Shown piece by piece: positions 52,925 to 61,650 of a stretch of 64,000 nt of DNA. How positions within the stretch are numbered: the stretch's first letter is position 1; the number at the start of each line of letters is the position of its first letter. This DNA is from Lysobacter firmicutimachus (GTDB lineage Bacteria > Pseudomonadota > Gammaproteobacteria > Xanthomonadales > Xanthomonadaceae), in assembly GCF_037027445.1 (NCBI RefSeq), contig NZ_JBANDL010000002.1:2108001-2172000 (forward strand). The letters are read 5' to 3'. The notes under the pieces are model-generated. The model did not search any database. It was not told the origin of the DNA and saw only the letters and a program-made list of their open reading frames with translations. The translations under genes and the position numbers were made by a program.

Positions 52925-53785
52925 TCACTTCAGCGGCAGGCAGATCGCGGTCTTCCACTCCGCCGGCGGCAGCTGCGAGGGGTCGTTGAGGTATTCCTCG
53001 TACACCGGCGCATCGCCGGCTTCTTCGCCGCTGGCCGGCAGCCATTGGCAGAACAGCCAGTCGTAGGCGCGTTGCAGTTCGGCATAGGGCCCGGTGTGCA
53101 CGACCACCGCGTGGCGGCCGCCGGCGATCTCGACCCGGCGCATGCCCTCGCCGGGCTCGATCTCGCCGGAGGCGCTGATGCAGGCCTCCGAACGCAACTG
53201 TTCGACCGGAGTGTCGGCGGGGCTGTCGTAGTAGATGCCGATGCCGCGCGTGTCCGGGCGCATCAGTCCGCGCGGTCCCGCCCAGGCGTAGAGGGCGTGG
53301 AAGCTTTGGCCGATGGTCTGATAGTCGCCGCGGTGCGGCAGGGCGATGACGCGGATCGGGGCGAGGGTATTGATCTGGGCGGTGTACATCAGCGTCTCCA
53401 AAGTCGGGTCGAAGGCCGCGCCGGGCAGGGCGGGCAGGGCGGCACGACGCTTGCGGAACGCCGCCGGCGCATCGCCGTACACCGCACCGAAGGCGCGGGT
53501 GAACGCCGCCACGCTGCCGTAACCGGCGCGGACGGCGATCTGGGCGATCGGCTGGCGGTTGCCGATCAGCTCCGTCGCGGCGCGATGCAGGCGCAGGCGG
53601 CGTTGGGTGCTGGCGATGGTCTCGCCCATCAGGCCGCGGTAGACGCGATGGAAGTGGAACGGCGAGAAATGGCCGGCGTCGGCGAGTTGGGCCAGGGTCA
53701 GCGGCTGATCGAGACGGTCGGAGAGAAAGGCGACGACCTTCTCGATCCGGGCGCTGTACTGCTCGAACGTGTTGCGGCGGCTCAA
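52925..53785 (-). CDS. AraC-family regulator with GyrI-like ligand domain
   Basis: 286 residues from a TTG at 53785 (GGAG about 7 bases upstream); no ATG start is available before the DNA-binding domain. Residues ~10-105 are an AraC-type domain (PLTLAQLADAGHFSPFHFHRVYRGLMGETIASTQRRLRLHRAATEL, IAQIAVRAGYGSVAAFTRAFGAVYGDAP). The rest is a GyrI/SOUL-like domain that binds hydrophobic compounds (VIALPHRGDYQTIGQSFHALYAW, KTAICLPLK). This fusion, as in Rob/BmrR-type regulators, usually controls drug response. No efflux gene is adjacent. Confidence 0.88.
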   Translation of the reverse strand: MSRRNTFEQYSARIEKVVAFLSDRLDQPLTLAQLADAGHFSPFHFHRVYRGLMGETIASTQRRLRLHRAATELIGNRQPIAQIAVRAGYGSVAAFTRAFGAVYGDAPAAFRKRRAALPALPGAAFDPTLETLMYTAQINTLAPIRVIALPHRGDYQTIGQSFHALYAWAGPRGLMRPDTRGIGIYYDSPADTPVEQLRSEACISASGEIEPGEGMRRVEIAGGRHAVVVHTGPYAELQRAYDWLFCQWLPASGEEAGDAPVYEEYLNDPSQLPPAEWKTAICLPLK

Positions 53786-54120
53786 AGCGGAACTCCGTTG
53801 GCGTCGTGTCCGGGCAGTCTGCGCGGGCCGGATTGATCCAGGTTGCGCTTTGCGCGCCCGGTCGCCCAGGGTAGGCGATGGCCCGCGATCGGACGACGCG
53901 GGCAGCCATCGGCGCCGGTCTGCGGGCGCCAGCCGCGACGCCGCCCGGTTTCGTCGCTGCGGTGCGGTCGGGGCGGTCGGGGCGGCCGCCCGGACGGAAA
54001 GGTCGCGGCTTCCGTCGCTCCCGCAGCGGAGGGGCGCTGGCGGGGCGGCGCAAGCCGCGACCGGAAAAACGCAACGGTCCACGACAGCCGTCGCGGGCCC
54101 GGACGCTGTCGTCCCGGCGA
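53786..54120. other. Intergenic stretch, no gene recognised
   Basis: 335 bp between two minus-strand genes; no supported open frame. It ends at the hairpin that begins at 54121. Confidence 0.5.
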
Positions 54121-54153
54121 GCGCCCTTCCTGCGCCGCGCGCAGAAAGGGCGC
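54121..54153 (-). terminator. Hairpin terminator for the gene at 54161
   Basis: GCGCCCTT-C-CTGCGC (54121-54135) pairs with GCGCAG-A-AAGGGCGC (54139-54153), a 14-pair stem with one mismatch and a 3-base loop. It lies just downstream of the stop of the gene at 54161. Confidence 0.65.
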
Positions 54154-54160
54154 GGCCGGA

Positions 54161-54982
54161 TTACAGATCGTCGATGCGCACGCCGGCGACGGCGCGGGTG
54201 GCGCCGATGCTCACGGCCGAGGAACTCGTGGCGGCTTCCACGCGGACGCCGACCAAACCCAGACCGGCGACGCTGACCCGGCCCTCGACACCGAGCTGCA
54301 CCGGCTGATGGGCGACGAACACGTTGCGGGTGCCGACCCCGGACACGGCGGACCGGTTGAGGGTCAGCACGCCGTTCAGCGGCACTTCGACCGGAATGCC
54401 GAGCACGGTCAGGCGCAGGCTGCCGCCGATCGGCAGGCTGAAGTTGCGCGGAATCGGTGCCGGCAGGTTGATCAGATCGCCACCGGCCACGCGTATGCGC
54501 GCCACCCGGGTGCCGGCGTTGCATTTCACGACGTTGTCGCCCGACAGCGAGTCGCAGGACAGCTCGCCGCTGACCCCCTCGACGGTGATCAGGTCCTGCA
54601 CCAGGCTGAGCCCCGCGGCTTGCGAGGCGCCGTCGAGCGCGGTCGCCCCCGGCGCGTTGGTGTAGATGGCCTGCTGTTGCGCAGCGCCGATTTTCAGCAG
54701 GCCGACGATGCCGAGCAGGCTGAGGTCGACCGAGGCGGCCGACCCATCGTCGCGGCCGGGCGAACTGCGCAGGGCCTCGCCGGTGCAAGGCAGTGGGAGG
54801 GACGTGGTGAGGCCGAGCACGGTGACGCTGACGATGCCGCTGGCGGCGCAGGCGCGTACGTTCGCGGCAGCCACTTCGCTGCTCTGGGCGAACGCGCCGG
54901 GCGCGAAACCGGCGGCCCCGAGCGCGCAGGCGAGCGCGGCGAAACGCAGACGGCGGGAGGTGCGGATTGGGCGCGTGGTCAT
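54161..54982 (-). CDS. Secreted beta-rich protein (possibly choice-of-anchor type)
   Basis: 273 residues from ATG 54982. The signal peptide is FAALACALGAAGFAPGAFAQ. Cysteines lie in ACAASG, LPCTGE, LSCDSLSG and VKCNAG, and probably form disulfides. The sequence has extended beta repeats with small-residue turns (VSVTVLGLTTSLPLP, LRLTVLGIPVEVPLN), like choice-of-anchor proteins of the cell surface. No enzyme motif is visible. The gene stands alone with its own terminator. Confidence 0.7.
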   Translation of the reverse strand: MTTRPIRTSRRLRFAALACALGAAGFAPGAFAQSSEVAAANVRACAASGIVSVTVLGLTTSLPLPCTGEALRSSPGRDDGSAASVDLSLLGIVGLLKIGAAQQQAIYTNAPGATALDGASQAAGLSLVQDLITVEGVSGELSCDSLSGDNVVKCNAGTRVARIRVAGGDLINLPAPIPRNFSLPIGGSLRLTVLGIPVEVPLNGVLTLNRSAVSGVGTRNVFVAHQPVQLGVEGRVSVAGLGLVGVRVEAATSSSAVSIGATRAVAGVRIDDL

Positions 54983-55412
54983 GTCGATGTCCTTGTCCTT
55001 GAGTCGTATGCGAGGAGGGGCGTGGCGAAACAGTCCCGCCGCGAACGCGTGGGCCGCGGCGATCGGTCCCGCGAGTGCGCCGACGCAATGGCGTCGGCGC
55101 CAAGTGCAGACAAGGCCGGACCGGGCGGGGACCGGTACGGAGCAGGGGCGAACACGCCGCATCCCTGGCGTGATGGTGGCGGCTACAGCCTATGAATGCG
55201 CGCCGCCGCGAACCTTGATGTTTCGCGCACTAGTCGCAGCCGCGGAATCGGCTTGCGCGATTTGCGATGCAGTCGAAATTGGCCGCGTCCGCATCGGCGC
55301 GCGCGATGGCCGCGGTTGCGCGGCGTTGGCGCGGCGTTGACGGGATGTTTCCGCGGTTGCGCGATGTTGTCGCAGCCGGCAAGCGCGACGCGCGCCGGCG
55401 TCAAGATTTTCT
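54983..55412. other. Intergenic stretch, no gene recognised
   Basis: 430 bp between two minus-strand genes. Open frames here look like GC shadows. No strong palindrome was seen. Confidence 0.5.
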
Positions 55413-56510
55413 TCAGGGCGAAATCGCGTCGGCGGCGAAGGCCGCGCGTTCGGCGTCGCTGAGCGGCAGCGACAGGCCGTGGCCGTGCGCGGCAGCGGCT
55501 TCGGCGGTTTCCAGTACCGCCATCACCGCCAGCGCTTGCGCCGGCGTGACCGGATTGGCGCCGCGTCCGAGCACGGCGTCGCGGATGCCGGCGTAGTAGC
55601 GGCCCTGATCGCCGGCCGGCGCCGGCAACCGATGCGTGCCGGCGTCGTCGTAGACGATCAACGGGTCTTCGTCGCGCCCCCACTCCAGCGCGCCCGGGCG
55701 CATCCCGGCCAGCAACTGCGCTTCCTGGCGATCGGCCAGCGTCTTGACCGCACTGCCGCGCTGGCCGTGGACGGTGAAGCGCGCGCTGCCGCCGGCGACC
55801 AGCATGCTGGCGTGCAGGATCGCCCGGCGCCGGCCGTATTCGAGCACGACGTGCGCCCAGTCGGCGACCTGGGCGCCGTCGCGCTGCACCGCCAGGCTGG
55901 CCGACACGCGGTGCGGCAAACCGAACACCAGCAAGACCTGATCGACCAGGTGCGGCCCCAGGTCCCACCACAGTCCGCTGCCGGCGCCGGCCTGTTCGCG
56001 CCAGCGCTCGCGCACCTGCGGCCGGTAACGGTCGATATGCGATTCGAAATGCAGCACCTCGCCGAGGCGACCGTCCTGGATCAGCCCGCGGACAGCGAGG
56101 AAGTCGCTGTCCCAGCGCCGGTTCTGGAACACCGACAGCAGTCGCCCGCGCTGTTGCGCGAGCGCGCTCAGCTCGCGCGCCTGGCGCAGATCCAGCGCGA
56201 AGGGTTTGTCGATCACCACGTGTTTGCCGGCGTCCAGCGCGGCGCGCGCCAGCGGCGCGTGGCTGGCGTTCGGAGTCGCGATCACCACCAGCTCGGCGCG
56301 CGGATCGGTCGCTGCCGCGAACGGGTCTTCGACCACCGCCACCGGAGGCAGCCCGCGGGCGGCCAGTCCGTGGGCGACCTTGGCCGGATCGCGTGAGCCG
56401 ACCAGCTCCAGGCGCAGGCCGGGCGTGGCGCTGATCAGGGGGGCATGAAAAGTCTGACCGGCGAAACCGTAGCCGATCAGGGCCACGCGGATGGGGGCGG
56501 GATCGTTCAT
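55413..56510 (-). CDS. Gfo/Idh/MocA-family oxidoreductase
   Basis: 365 residues from ATG 56510. The N-terminal Rossmann fold is IRVALIGYGFAGQTFHAPLI, followed by ELVVIATPNASHAPLARAALDAGKHVVIDKPFAL with the catalytic-region Lys-Pro of the family. The C-terminal domain has the GSGLWWDLGPHLVDQVLLVFG substrate loop with its conserved Asp and His. The enzymes oxidise sugars or inositols using NAD(P); the close type is the YdgJ/YvaA-like group. Divergent from the MFS transporter at 56647, with a short intergenic region of 136 bp, so the two may handle the same compound. Confidence 0.9.
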   Translation of the reverse strand: MNDPAPIRVALIGYGFAGQTFHAPLISATPGLRLELVGSRDPAKVAHGLAARGLPPVAVVEDPFAAATDPRAELVVIATPNASHAPLARAALDAGKHVVIDKPFALDLRQARELSALAQQRGRLLSVFQNRRWDSDFLAVRGLIQDGRLGEVLHFESHIDRYRPQVRERWREQAGAGSGLWWDLGPHLVDQVLLVFGLPHRVSASLAVQRDGAQVADWAHVVLEYGRRRAILHASMLVAGGSARFTVHGQRGSAVKTLADRQEAQLLAGMRPGALEWGRDEDPLIVYDDAGTHRLPAPAGDQGRYYAGIRDAVLGRGANPVTPAQALAVMAVLETAEAAAAHGHGLSLPLSDAERAAFAADAISP

Positions 56511-56646
56511 GGAAGGCGGCTCGACGACGGCGAACGCGGGGGCGGAGCTTCACCATGCCGTATCGCGGCGCGCACGGCCAGCGCCCGGCTTTGCCGGATG
56601 GGGCCGGGATCGGGTATGTATGGACTGTCCCCCGCCCGGAACCCGT

Positions 56647-57942
56647 ATGAGCGCCGTCGCGATCGCACCCGCTGCCCCGTCCGCCTCCCGCGTGCTGTTC
56701 GCGAGCCTGATCGGCACCACCATCGAGTTCTTCGATTTCTACATCTACGCCACCGCGGCGGTGCTGGTCTTTCCCAAGCTGTTCTTCCCCGCCGCCGATC
56801 CGAACACCGCCACCCTGCAGTCGCTGGCGACCTTCGCGCTGGCCTTCCTGGCCCGGCCGATCGGCTCGGCGGTGTTCGGGCATTTCGGCGACCGCATCGG
56901 CCGCAAGGCGACCCTGGTCGCGGCGCTGCTGACCATGGGGCTGTCGACGGTGGCGATCGACTTGCTGCCGACCTATCACAGCATCGGCATCCTCGCGCCG
57001 GCGCTGCTGGCCGTGTGCCGCTTCGGCCAGGGACTGGGCCTGGGCGGCGAGTGGGGCGGAGCGGTGTTGCTGGCGACCGAAAACGCGCCGCCGGGCAAGC
57101 GCGCCTGGTACGGCATGTTTCCGCAGCTCGGCGCGCCGATCGGCTTCTTTCTCTCGACCGGCATCTTCTTGCTGCTGACCGGCACCATGGGCGATGCGGC
57201 GTTCTTCGCCTGGGGCTGGCGGATTCCGTTCCTGGCCAGCGCGGTCCTGGTCCTGGTGGGGTTGTGGGTGCGCCTGCGGATCAGCGAGACGCCGGCGTTC
57301 CAGCGCGCCATCGACCAGCACGAGCGCGTGCGCCTGCCGATGCTGAAAGTGCTGGCGCACCATCCCGGCGCCTTGATCGTCGGCACCTTCGCCGCCTTGG
57401 CGACCTTCGTGCTGTTCTACCTGATGACCGTGTTCGCGCTGAGCTGGGGTACTTCGCAATTGGGCTATACGCGCGAGCAGTTCCTGCAATTGCAGCTGGG
57501 CGGCGTGGTCTGCTTCGCCGTGACCATTCCGCTGTCGGCGGTGTTCGCCGACCGGCGCGGCCGGCGTCTGGCGATGATCCTGTCGACCGGCGCGATCGTG
57601 CTGTTCGGCCTGTACTTCGCCGAGCTGTTCTCGTCCGGCAGCGTGCCCGGCACCCTGATCTTCCTCGGTCTCGGCCTGGGCATCATGGGCCTGACCTACG
57701 GCCCACTCGGCACCATTCTGGCCGAGATGTTCCCGACCGCCGTGCGCTATACCGGCGCCTCGCTGGCGTTCAACCTCGCCGGCATCTTCGGCGCTTCGTT
57801 GGCGCCGTACGCGGCGACCTGGCTGGCCCAGCGCTACGGCCTGGAATTCGTCGGCTTCTATCTCGCCGCGGCCGGCGCGCTGACCCTGATCGCCCTGTTG
57901 ATGGTGCGCGAGGACGAAGGCGAGAGCGAATCGGCGCTCTGA
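56647..57942 (+). CDS. MFS metabolite:H+ symporter
   Basis: 431 residues from ATG 56647, with 12 membrane segments. The family-specific start is ASLIGTTIEFFDFYIYATAAVLVFPKLFF, and the MFS motif GHFGDRIGRKATLV is in the loop after helix 2. GLGLGGEWGGAVLLATENA and FGASLAPYAATWLA are typical of the ProP/ShiA/metabolite-H+ symporter group. Substrates are osmolytes, shikimate or dicarboxylates; the one used here is not visible. Divergent from the oxidoreductase gene. Confidence 0.92.
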   Translation: MSAVAIAPAAPSASRVLFASLIGTTIEFFDFYIYATAAVLVFPKLFFPAADPNTATLQSLATFALAFLARPIGSAVFGHFGDRIGRKATLVAALLTMGLSTVAIDLLPTYHSIGILAPALLAVCRFGQGLGLGGEWGGAVLLATENAPPGKRAWYGMFPQLGAPIGFFLSTGIFLLLTGTMGDAAFFAWGWRIPFLASAVLVLVGLWVRLRISETPAFQRAIDQHERVRLPMLKVLAHHPGALIVGTFAALATFVLFYLMTVFALSWGTSQLGYTREQFLQLQLGGVVCFAVTIPLSAVFADRRGRRLAMILSTGAIVLFGLYFAELFSSGSVPGTLIFLGLGLGIMGLTYGPLGTILAEMFPTAVRYTGASLAFNLAGIFGASLAPYAATWLAQRYGLEFVGFYLAAAGALTLIALLMVREDEGESESAL

Positions 57943-57956
57943 ACGCCGCGCCGCGC

Positions 57957-58604
57957 TCACCCGGCCGCCGTGCCCCGGCGCGGCGCGCCCAAATAGCCGA
58001 ACACCGCGCGCAACACCCGCGCCTGCAGGGCGGCGGCGTCGGTTTCGCCGCGCTCGCCGGCGCCGTCGACGATGCTGCGCACGATCGCGATGGTGTCCAG
58101 AGCCAGCAACTCCGGCGCGGCGCCACCGCCGCCGGGCCGCGCGGGCGCGTCCGGACGGGCGAGCAGGGCCAGCACGCAGTCCTGTGCGGCGCGGTCGACG
58201 CGCAGATCGCGTTCGCGCAGCGGCAGGCGCCGCTCTTCGAAATCGAGCAAGCGCGCCAGCGCCGGCCGCTGCAACTGGTGCGCGGTCGCCGCCCGCACCA
58301 ACGCGACGATGCCGCTGCGGTAGCCGGCTTGCGCCGGAACCGCGGCGAGGTCGGCCAGCAGAGTTTGCGTCTCGCGTTCGATCAGCGCGGCGGTCAAGGC
58401 GTCCTTGTTGGGAAAGTACTGGTACAGCGAGCCGATGCTGACTCCGGCGCGCTCGGCCACGGCATTGGTGTTGTAGCCGCGCAGGCCGTGGCGCTCGAGA
58501 ATGCGAGCCGCCGCTTCAAGGATCGCGGCGACGGTATCGGCGGCGCGTTCCTGACGCGGGATTTTGCGTGGTTTCAGGCTGGTGCGGCGGCGCGCGACGG
58601 GCAT
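57957..58604 (-). CDS. TetR-family transcriptional repressor
   Basis: 215 residues from ATG 58604. A basic N-terminal arm (MPVARRRTSLKPRKIPRQERA) precedes the helix-turn-helix ILERHGLRGYNTNAVAERAGVSIGSLYQYFPNKDAL, very typical. The ligand domain contains FEERRLPLRERDLRVDRA, seen in TetR subfamilies tied to small organic inducers. It is divergent from the darcynin-like gene, with a 22-bp operator between, and ends 14 bp from the stop of the convergent MFS gene. Confidence 0.9.
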   Translation of the reverse strand: MPVARRRTSLKPRKIPRQERAADTVAAILEAAARILERHGLRGYNTNAVAERAGVSIGSLYQYFPNKDALTAALIERETQTLLADLAAVPAQAGYRSGIVALVRAATAHQLQRPALARLLDFEERRLPLRERDLRVDRAAQDCVLALLARPDAPARPGGGGAAPELLALDTIAIVRSIVDGAGERGETDAAALQARVLRAVFGYLGAPRRGTAAG

Positions 58605-58622
58605 GGCGGGATGCGAGTAGTG

Positions 58623-58644
58623 AATATGAGCAATCGCTCATATT
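58623..58644. promoter_or_regulatory. 22-bp operator palindrome between TetR and darcynin genes
   Basis: AATATGAGC-AATC-GCTCATATT is a perfect inverted repeat with 9-bp arms and a 4-bp spacer, 18 bp upstream of the TetR start and 37 bp upstream of the gene at 58682. It is typical of TetR operators with TGAGC half-sites. Confidence 0.8.
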
Positions 58645-58681
58645 GTGTCCGCGACTTCCACGAAACGCCAACGAGGCGATC

Positions 58682-59038
58682 ATGAGCGACACCGAACAGC
58701 GCTATCCCCTGACCGTGTTCATGCTGGTCAAGACTCAGCCGGAATGGCTGGGCTTCGACATCGACACGCGCTTCCGTCTGCTCGCCGAGCACGTCGAGCC
58801 CATCCTCAAGCAGCACCGCGATCAGGTGCGGTTGCGCTTCTGCGACATCGAGTTCTACAACGCCCGGGTCACCGATCTGTGGCAGTGGGACGCGCGCAGC
58901 CATCACGCCTACGAGCTGGTGGTCGAGGCCTTGCGCGAAACCCCGTTCTGGGACCGCTACTTCGCCATCGTCGAGATCCTGCCCGGGGTGGAGAACGCCT
59001 ACGCCAGCAACTACGGGCGTCCGCCCTTGGCGGCCTGA
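58682..59038 (+). CDS. Darcynin-like family protein
   Basis: 118 residues from ATG 58682. The pattern YPLTVFMLVKTQPEWLGFD, RLRFCDIEFYNARVTDLWQWDA and PFWDRYFAIVEILPGVENAYASNYG matches what I remember as the darcynin family, whose function is not established and whose fold is like Dabb/ABM monooxygenases. Cytoplasmic. It is divergent from the TetR gene with a shared operator, so expression is probably induced by TetR release. Its 3' end overlaps the convergent peptidase gene by 28 bp. Confidence 0.75.
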   Translation: MSDTEQRYPLTVFMLVKTQPEWLGFDIDTRFRLLAEHVEPILKQHRDQVRLRFCDIEFYNARVTDLWQWDARSHHAYELVVEALRETPFWDRYFAIVEILPGVENAYASNYGRPPLAA

Positions 59039-59583
59039 GCGGCGGCGTCGTCGCCGGTCGCGGCGTGCGGTCCGCGCTCCGCCGGCGCGAGCTGGCTCAA
59101 CTTGAGCTGCGTCAGGTACAGGCGCAGATCGAACTCGCGCTGGTGGTAGTCCGCGCTCATGTGGGCGCAGAGCTGGTAGAAGGCCTTGTCGTGATCGCGA
59201 TGCTTGAGGTGGGCCAGCTCGTGCACCGCGATCATCTCCAGGAACTCGCCCGGCGCATCGCGGAACAGGGTGGCGATGCGGATCTCGCGCGCCGCCTTGA
59301 GCCGGCCGCCGTGCGCGCGCGACACCGCGGTGTGGGTGCCTAGCGCATGCTTCACCACATGCAGCTTGTTGTCGTAGACGACCTTGTTGAGCGGGTCGCT
59401 TTTGCGCATGTAGCGGTCCTTGATCGCGACCACGTACTCGAACAGCGCCTTGTCGTCGCGGACCTGGTGGCCCGCGCTGTAGCGATTGCGCAGCACTTCG
59501 CCGAGACGGCCGGCATCGATCAGCGCGCGGACCTGGGTCAGCACGCGTTCGCCGTAGCCGCGCAGGTATCGGAGCTCGTCCAT
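59011..59583 (-). CDS. YgjP-like metallopeptidase
   Basis: 190 residues from ATG 59583. The zinc site is HELAHLKHRDH with ligands His121, His125 and His131 and catalytic Glu122, followed by KAFYQLCAHM, as in the YgjP/SprT-like (M48-related, DUF45) family. The function of the family is not settled; roles in nucleotide and restriction contexts are known for relatives. The 3' end overlaps the convergent darcynin-like gene by 28 bp. The terminus is poorly conserved and charged. Confidence 0.82.
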   Translation of the reverse strand: MDELRYLRGYGERVLTQVRALIDAGRLGEVLRNRYSAGHQVRDDKALFEYVVAIKDRYMRKSDPLNKVVYDNKLHVVKHALGTHTAVSRAHGGRLKAAREIRIATLFRDAPGEFLEMIAVHELAHLKHRDHDKAFYQLCAHMSADYHQREFDLRLYLTQLKLSQLAPAERGPHAATGDDAAAQAAKGGRP

Positions 59584-59649
59584 GCGCACACGATACGGTA
59601 TCGGCGTCGCGGCCGGCGAGACCGGATTACGACCCGGGTCATGGAACGT

Positions 59650-59676
59650 CGGCCGGGCGAGGGCGCGTCCCGGCCG
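59650..59676 (-). terminator. Weak hairpin after the esterase gene
   Basis: CGGCCGGG (59650-59657) pairs with CCCGGCCG (59669-59676) around an 11-base loop. It lies between the esterase stop and the YgjP start on the same strand, and could separate their transcripts. Confidence 0.4.
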
Positions 59677-59690
59677 TCCTCCGCGGCCGC

Positions 59691-61535
59691 TCAGGGCCGG
59701 TATTCCACCCGCAGTCTGGCGCCGGCGCCGCGCTCGATCCAAAGGTAGTTCGTCGCGCCGGGCGGTTGCTCGAAGCGCAGCCGCAGTTGGGTGCGGTCGG
59801 CGCGGTCGATCGCGCCCAGGCCCGCGGCGTCGAACGGGGTGCTGGTCTGACGGCCGCCGCCGAAGCGCGCCAACTCGGCGACCGCGGACGCATCGGCGGC
59901 TGCGGCATAGTCGCCGGCTTCGATCGTACAGCCGCCGAAGCAGCCCCGGCGCGCGTCGATCAGCAGACGATTGCCGGCCGGCTGGCTCCACGGATCGCCG
60001 TAGGCGCTGCCGAAGCCGACGCTGAGCGTGGCGCCGAGCACGGTGGCGCCGTCGGGCAGGGCGGAGGTATCGAACGACAACACGCTGCGATTGTGTTTGC
60101 CGTCGCTGCCGCGTCCCACGGCCAGGCCGTAACTGGCTTCCAGCGCGCCCACTGCGGCGGCACTGCCGTCGGCGTTGGCTTTGACGTAGCCGTCGTTGGC
60201 GTCTTCGTTGACGAATTCCATGACCAGCGGCGGGCCGTCGCTACCGCCGCTGACGGTGACCGATATCGGCGGCGAGCCGGCCTGGTTGCCGGCGATGTCT
60301 TCGGCGCGCGCCTGCAGCACATGCGCGCCGTTAGTGGCGGTGGCGCTGTTCCATTGCGCTTGGTAGGGCGGCAGACGGTCGGTGGCGATCACCGCGCCGT
60401 CGAGCAGGAAGTCGACGCGCTCGATGCCGACGTCGTCGGCGGCCTCGGCGCTCAGAGTCACCAGGCCGTTGACTTGGGCGCCGTCGTACGGCGCGGTCAG
60501 CGCGACTTGCGGCGGGTTCGGGTCGAGATCGTCCAAGCCCCAGAAACGGGCGATGTAGTAGCTGGAGCAGATATCGGCATCGAGCACGTATGCCCCGGCG
60601 GTGCCGCACTGGGTCTCGCCGCTGCCCGGATCGACCGGCGTGCCGTGGCCCATGCCGACGATGGCGTAGGTCTCCACGCGCGCGCGCCCGGCGCCGTCGC
60701 GATACACCCGGTGCGGATGACCGGCGACGGTGTCCTGCACGTCGGCGGCCTGGTCGATGCCGTGCACGTCGGTCCACTGCTGCATCAGCTCGGCCTGATT
60801 CATCGGTCGCACCACGTAATCGGCGTCGCCGTGCCAGATCGAGACAATCGGCCAGGGGCCGGCGTGCGCGCCGGCTGCGCGCACCTTGTCGCCCCATTGC
60901 TTCGGGCTGAGGTCGGTGCCCGGCGACATGCATGCGAACGCCGCCGAGGAACCGGTGGCGCAGCGGTAAGGCAGACCGGCGACGACGGCGCCGCCGGCGA
61001 ACAGATCCGGATAGACGGCGAGCAGGGCTGCGGTCATCGCGCCGCCGGCGGACAGGCCGGTGACATAGACTCGGTCGGCGGCGCTGCCGTGGTCGGCGCG
61101 CATGCGTTCGATCATCTGCCGGATCGACAAGGCCTCGCCCTGGTCGCGTGCGGTGTCGCCGGGCTCGAACCAGTTGAAACAGGCGTTGGCGTTGTTGGCG
61201 CTCTGCTGCTGGGGCAGCAGCAAGGCGAAACCCCAGCGTTGCGCGAGCATCTCCCAGCCGGTTTCGGCATCGTAGGACGCGGCGCTCTGGGCGCAGCCGT
61301 GCAGGGCTACGACCAGCGGCGCGCCGGCCGGCAAGCCCGGCGGCACGTACCGGTACATGCGCAGATTGCCGGGGTTGCTGCCGAAGCCCACGACTTCGGT
61401 CGATGCCGCGGCGGACAGGACCGTCAGCGCCGCCCAGGCCGCGAGCAGCAGCGAGGCGATGCGCCTGCGGCGATACCGGCGCGGCGGCGAGGGGCGCTGG
61501 GACGCAAGCGCGGGCGGATGCGGCGATACGGACAT
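59691..61535 (-). CDS. PHB-depolymerase-type secreted esterase with accessory domains
   Basis: 614 residues from ATG 61535; signal peptide after a basic start (RRRRIASLLLAAWAALTVLSAAAS). The catalytic part, ~50-320, has HGC at 79-81, Ser162 in TGLSAGGAMTAALLAVYPDLFAGG, an Asp in IWHGDADYVV and a His in VGMGHGTPVD. It is followed by an Ig-like region ~335-410 (PQVALTAPYDGAQVNGLVTLSA ... VDFLLDGAVIATD) and a C-terminal jelly-roll domain (SVLSFDTSALPDGATVLGATLSVGFG). Such enzymes cleave PHB or xylan acetyl/feruloyl esters. Substrate is uncertain. Confidence 0.88.
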   Translation of the reverse strand: MSVSPHPPALASQRPSPPRRYRRRRIASLLLAAWAALTVLSAAASTEVVGFGSNPGNLRMYRYVPPGLPAGAPLVVALHGCAQSAASYDAETGWEMLAQRWGFALLLPQQQSANNANACFNWFEPGDTARDQGEALSIRQMIERMRADHGSAADRVYVTGLSAGGAMTAALLAVYPDLFAGGAVVAGLPYRCATGSSAAFACMSPGTDLSPKQWGDKVRAAGAHAGPWPIVSIWHGDADYVVRPMNQAELMQQWTDVHGIDQAADVQDTVAGHPHRVYRDGAGRARVETYAIVGMGHGTPVDPGSGETQCGTAGAYVLDADICSSYYIARFWGLDDLDPNPPQVALTAPYDGAQVNGLVTLSAEAADDVGIERVDFLLDGAVIATDRLPPYQAQWNSATATNGAHVLQARAEDIAGNQAGSPPISVTVSGGSDGPPLVMEFVNEDANDGYVKANADGSAAAVGALEASYGLAVGRGSDGKHNRSVLSFDTSALPDGATVLGATLSVGFGSAYGDPWSQPAGNRLLIDARRGCFGGCTIEAGDYAAAADASAVAELARFGGGRQTSTPFDAAGLGAIDRADRTQLRLRFEQPPGATNYLWIERGAGARLRVEYRP

Positions 61536-61650
61536 GCGATCGGCTCCTGCGCCGGAACCGGGGCCGGCGCGACCGCAGTGGGCCACCGTCGCGGCGACGG
61601 CGCCATCGTCCGATCGGGCACGTTGCGCCGCAGCATGCGGCGCGGAGCGG

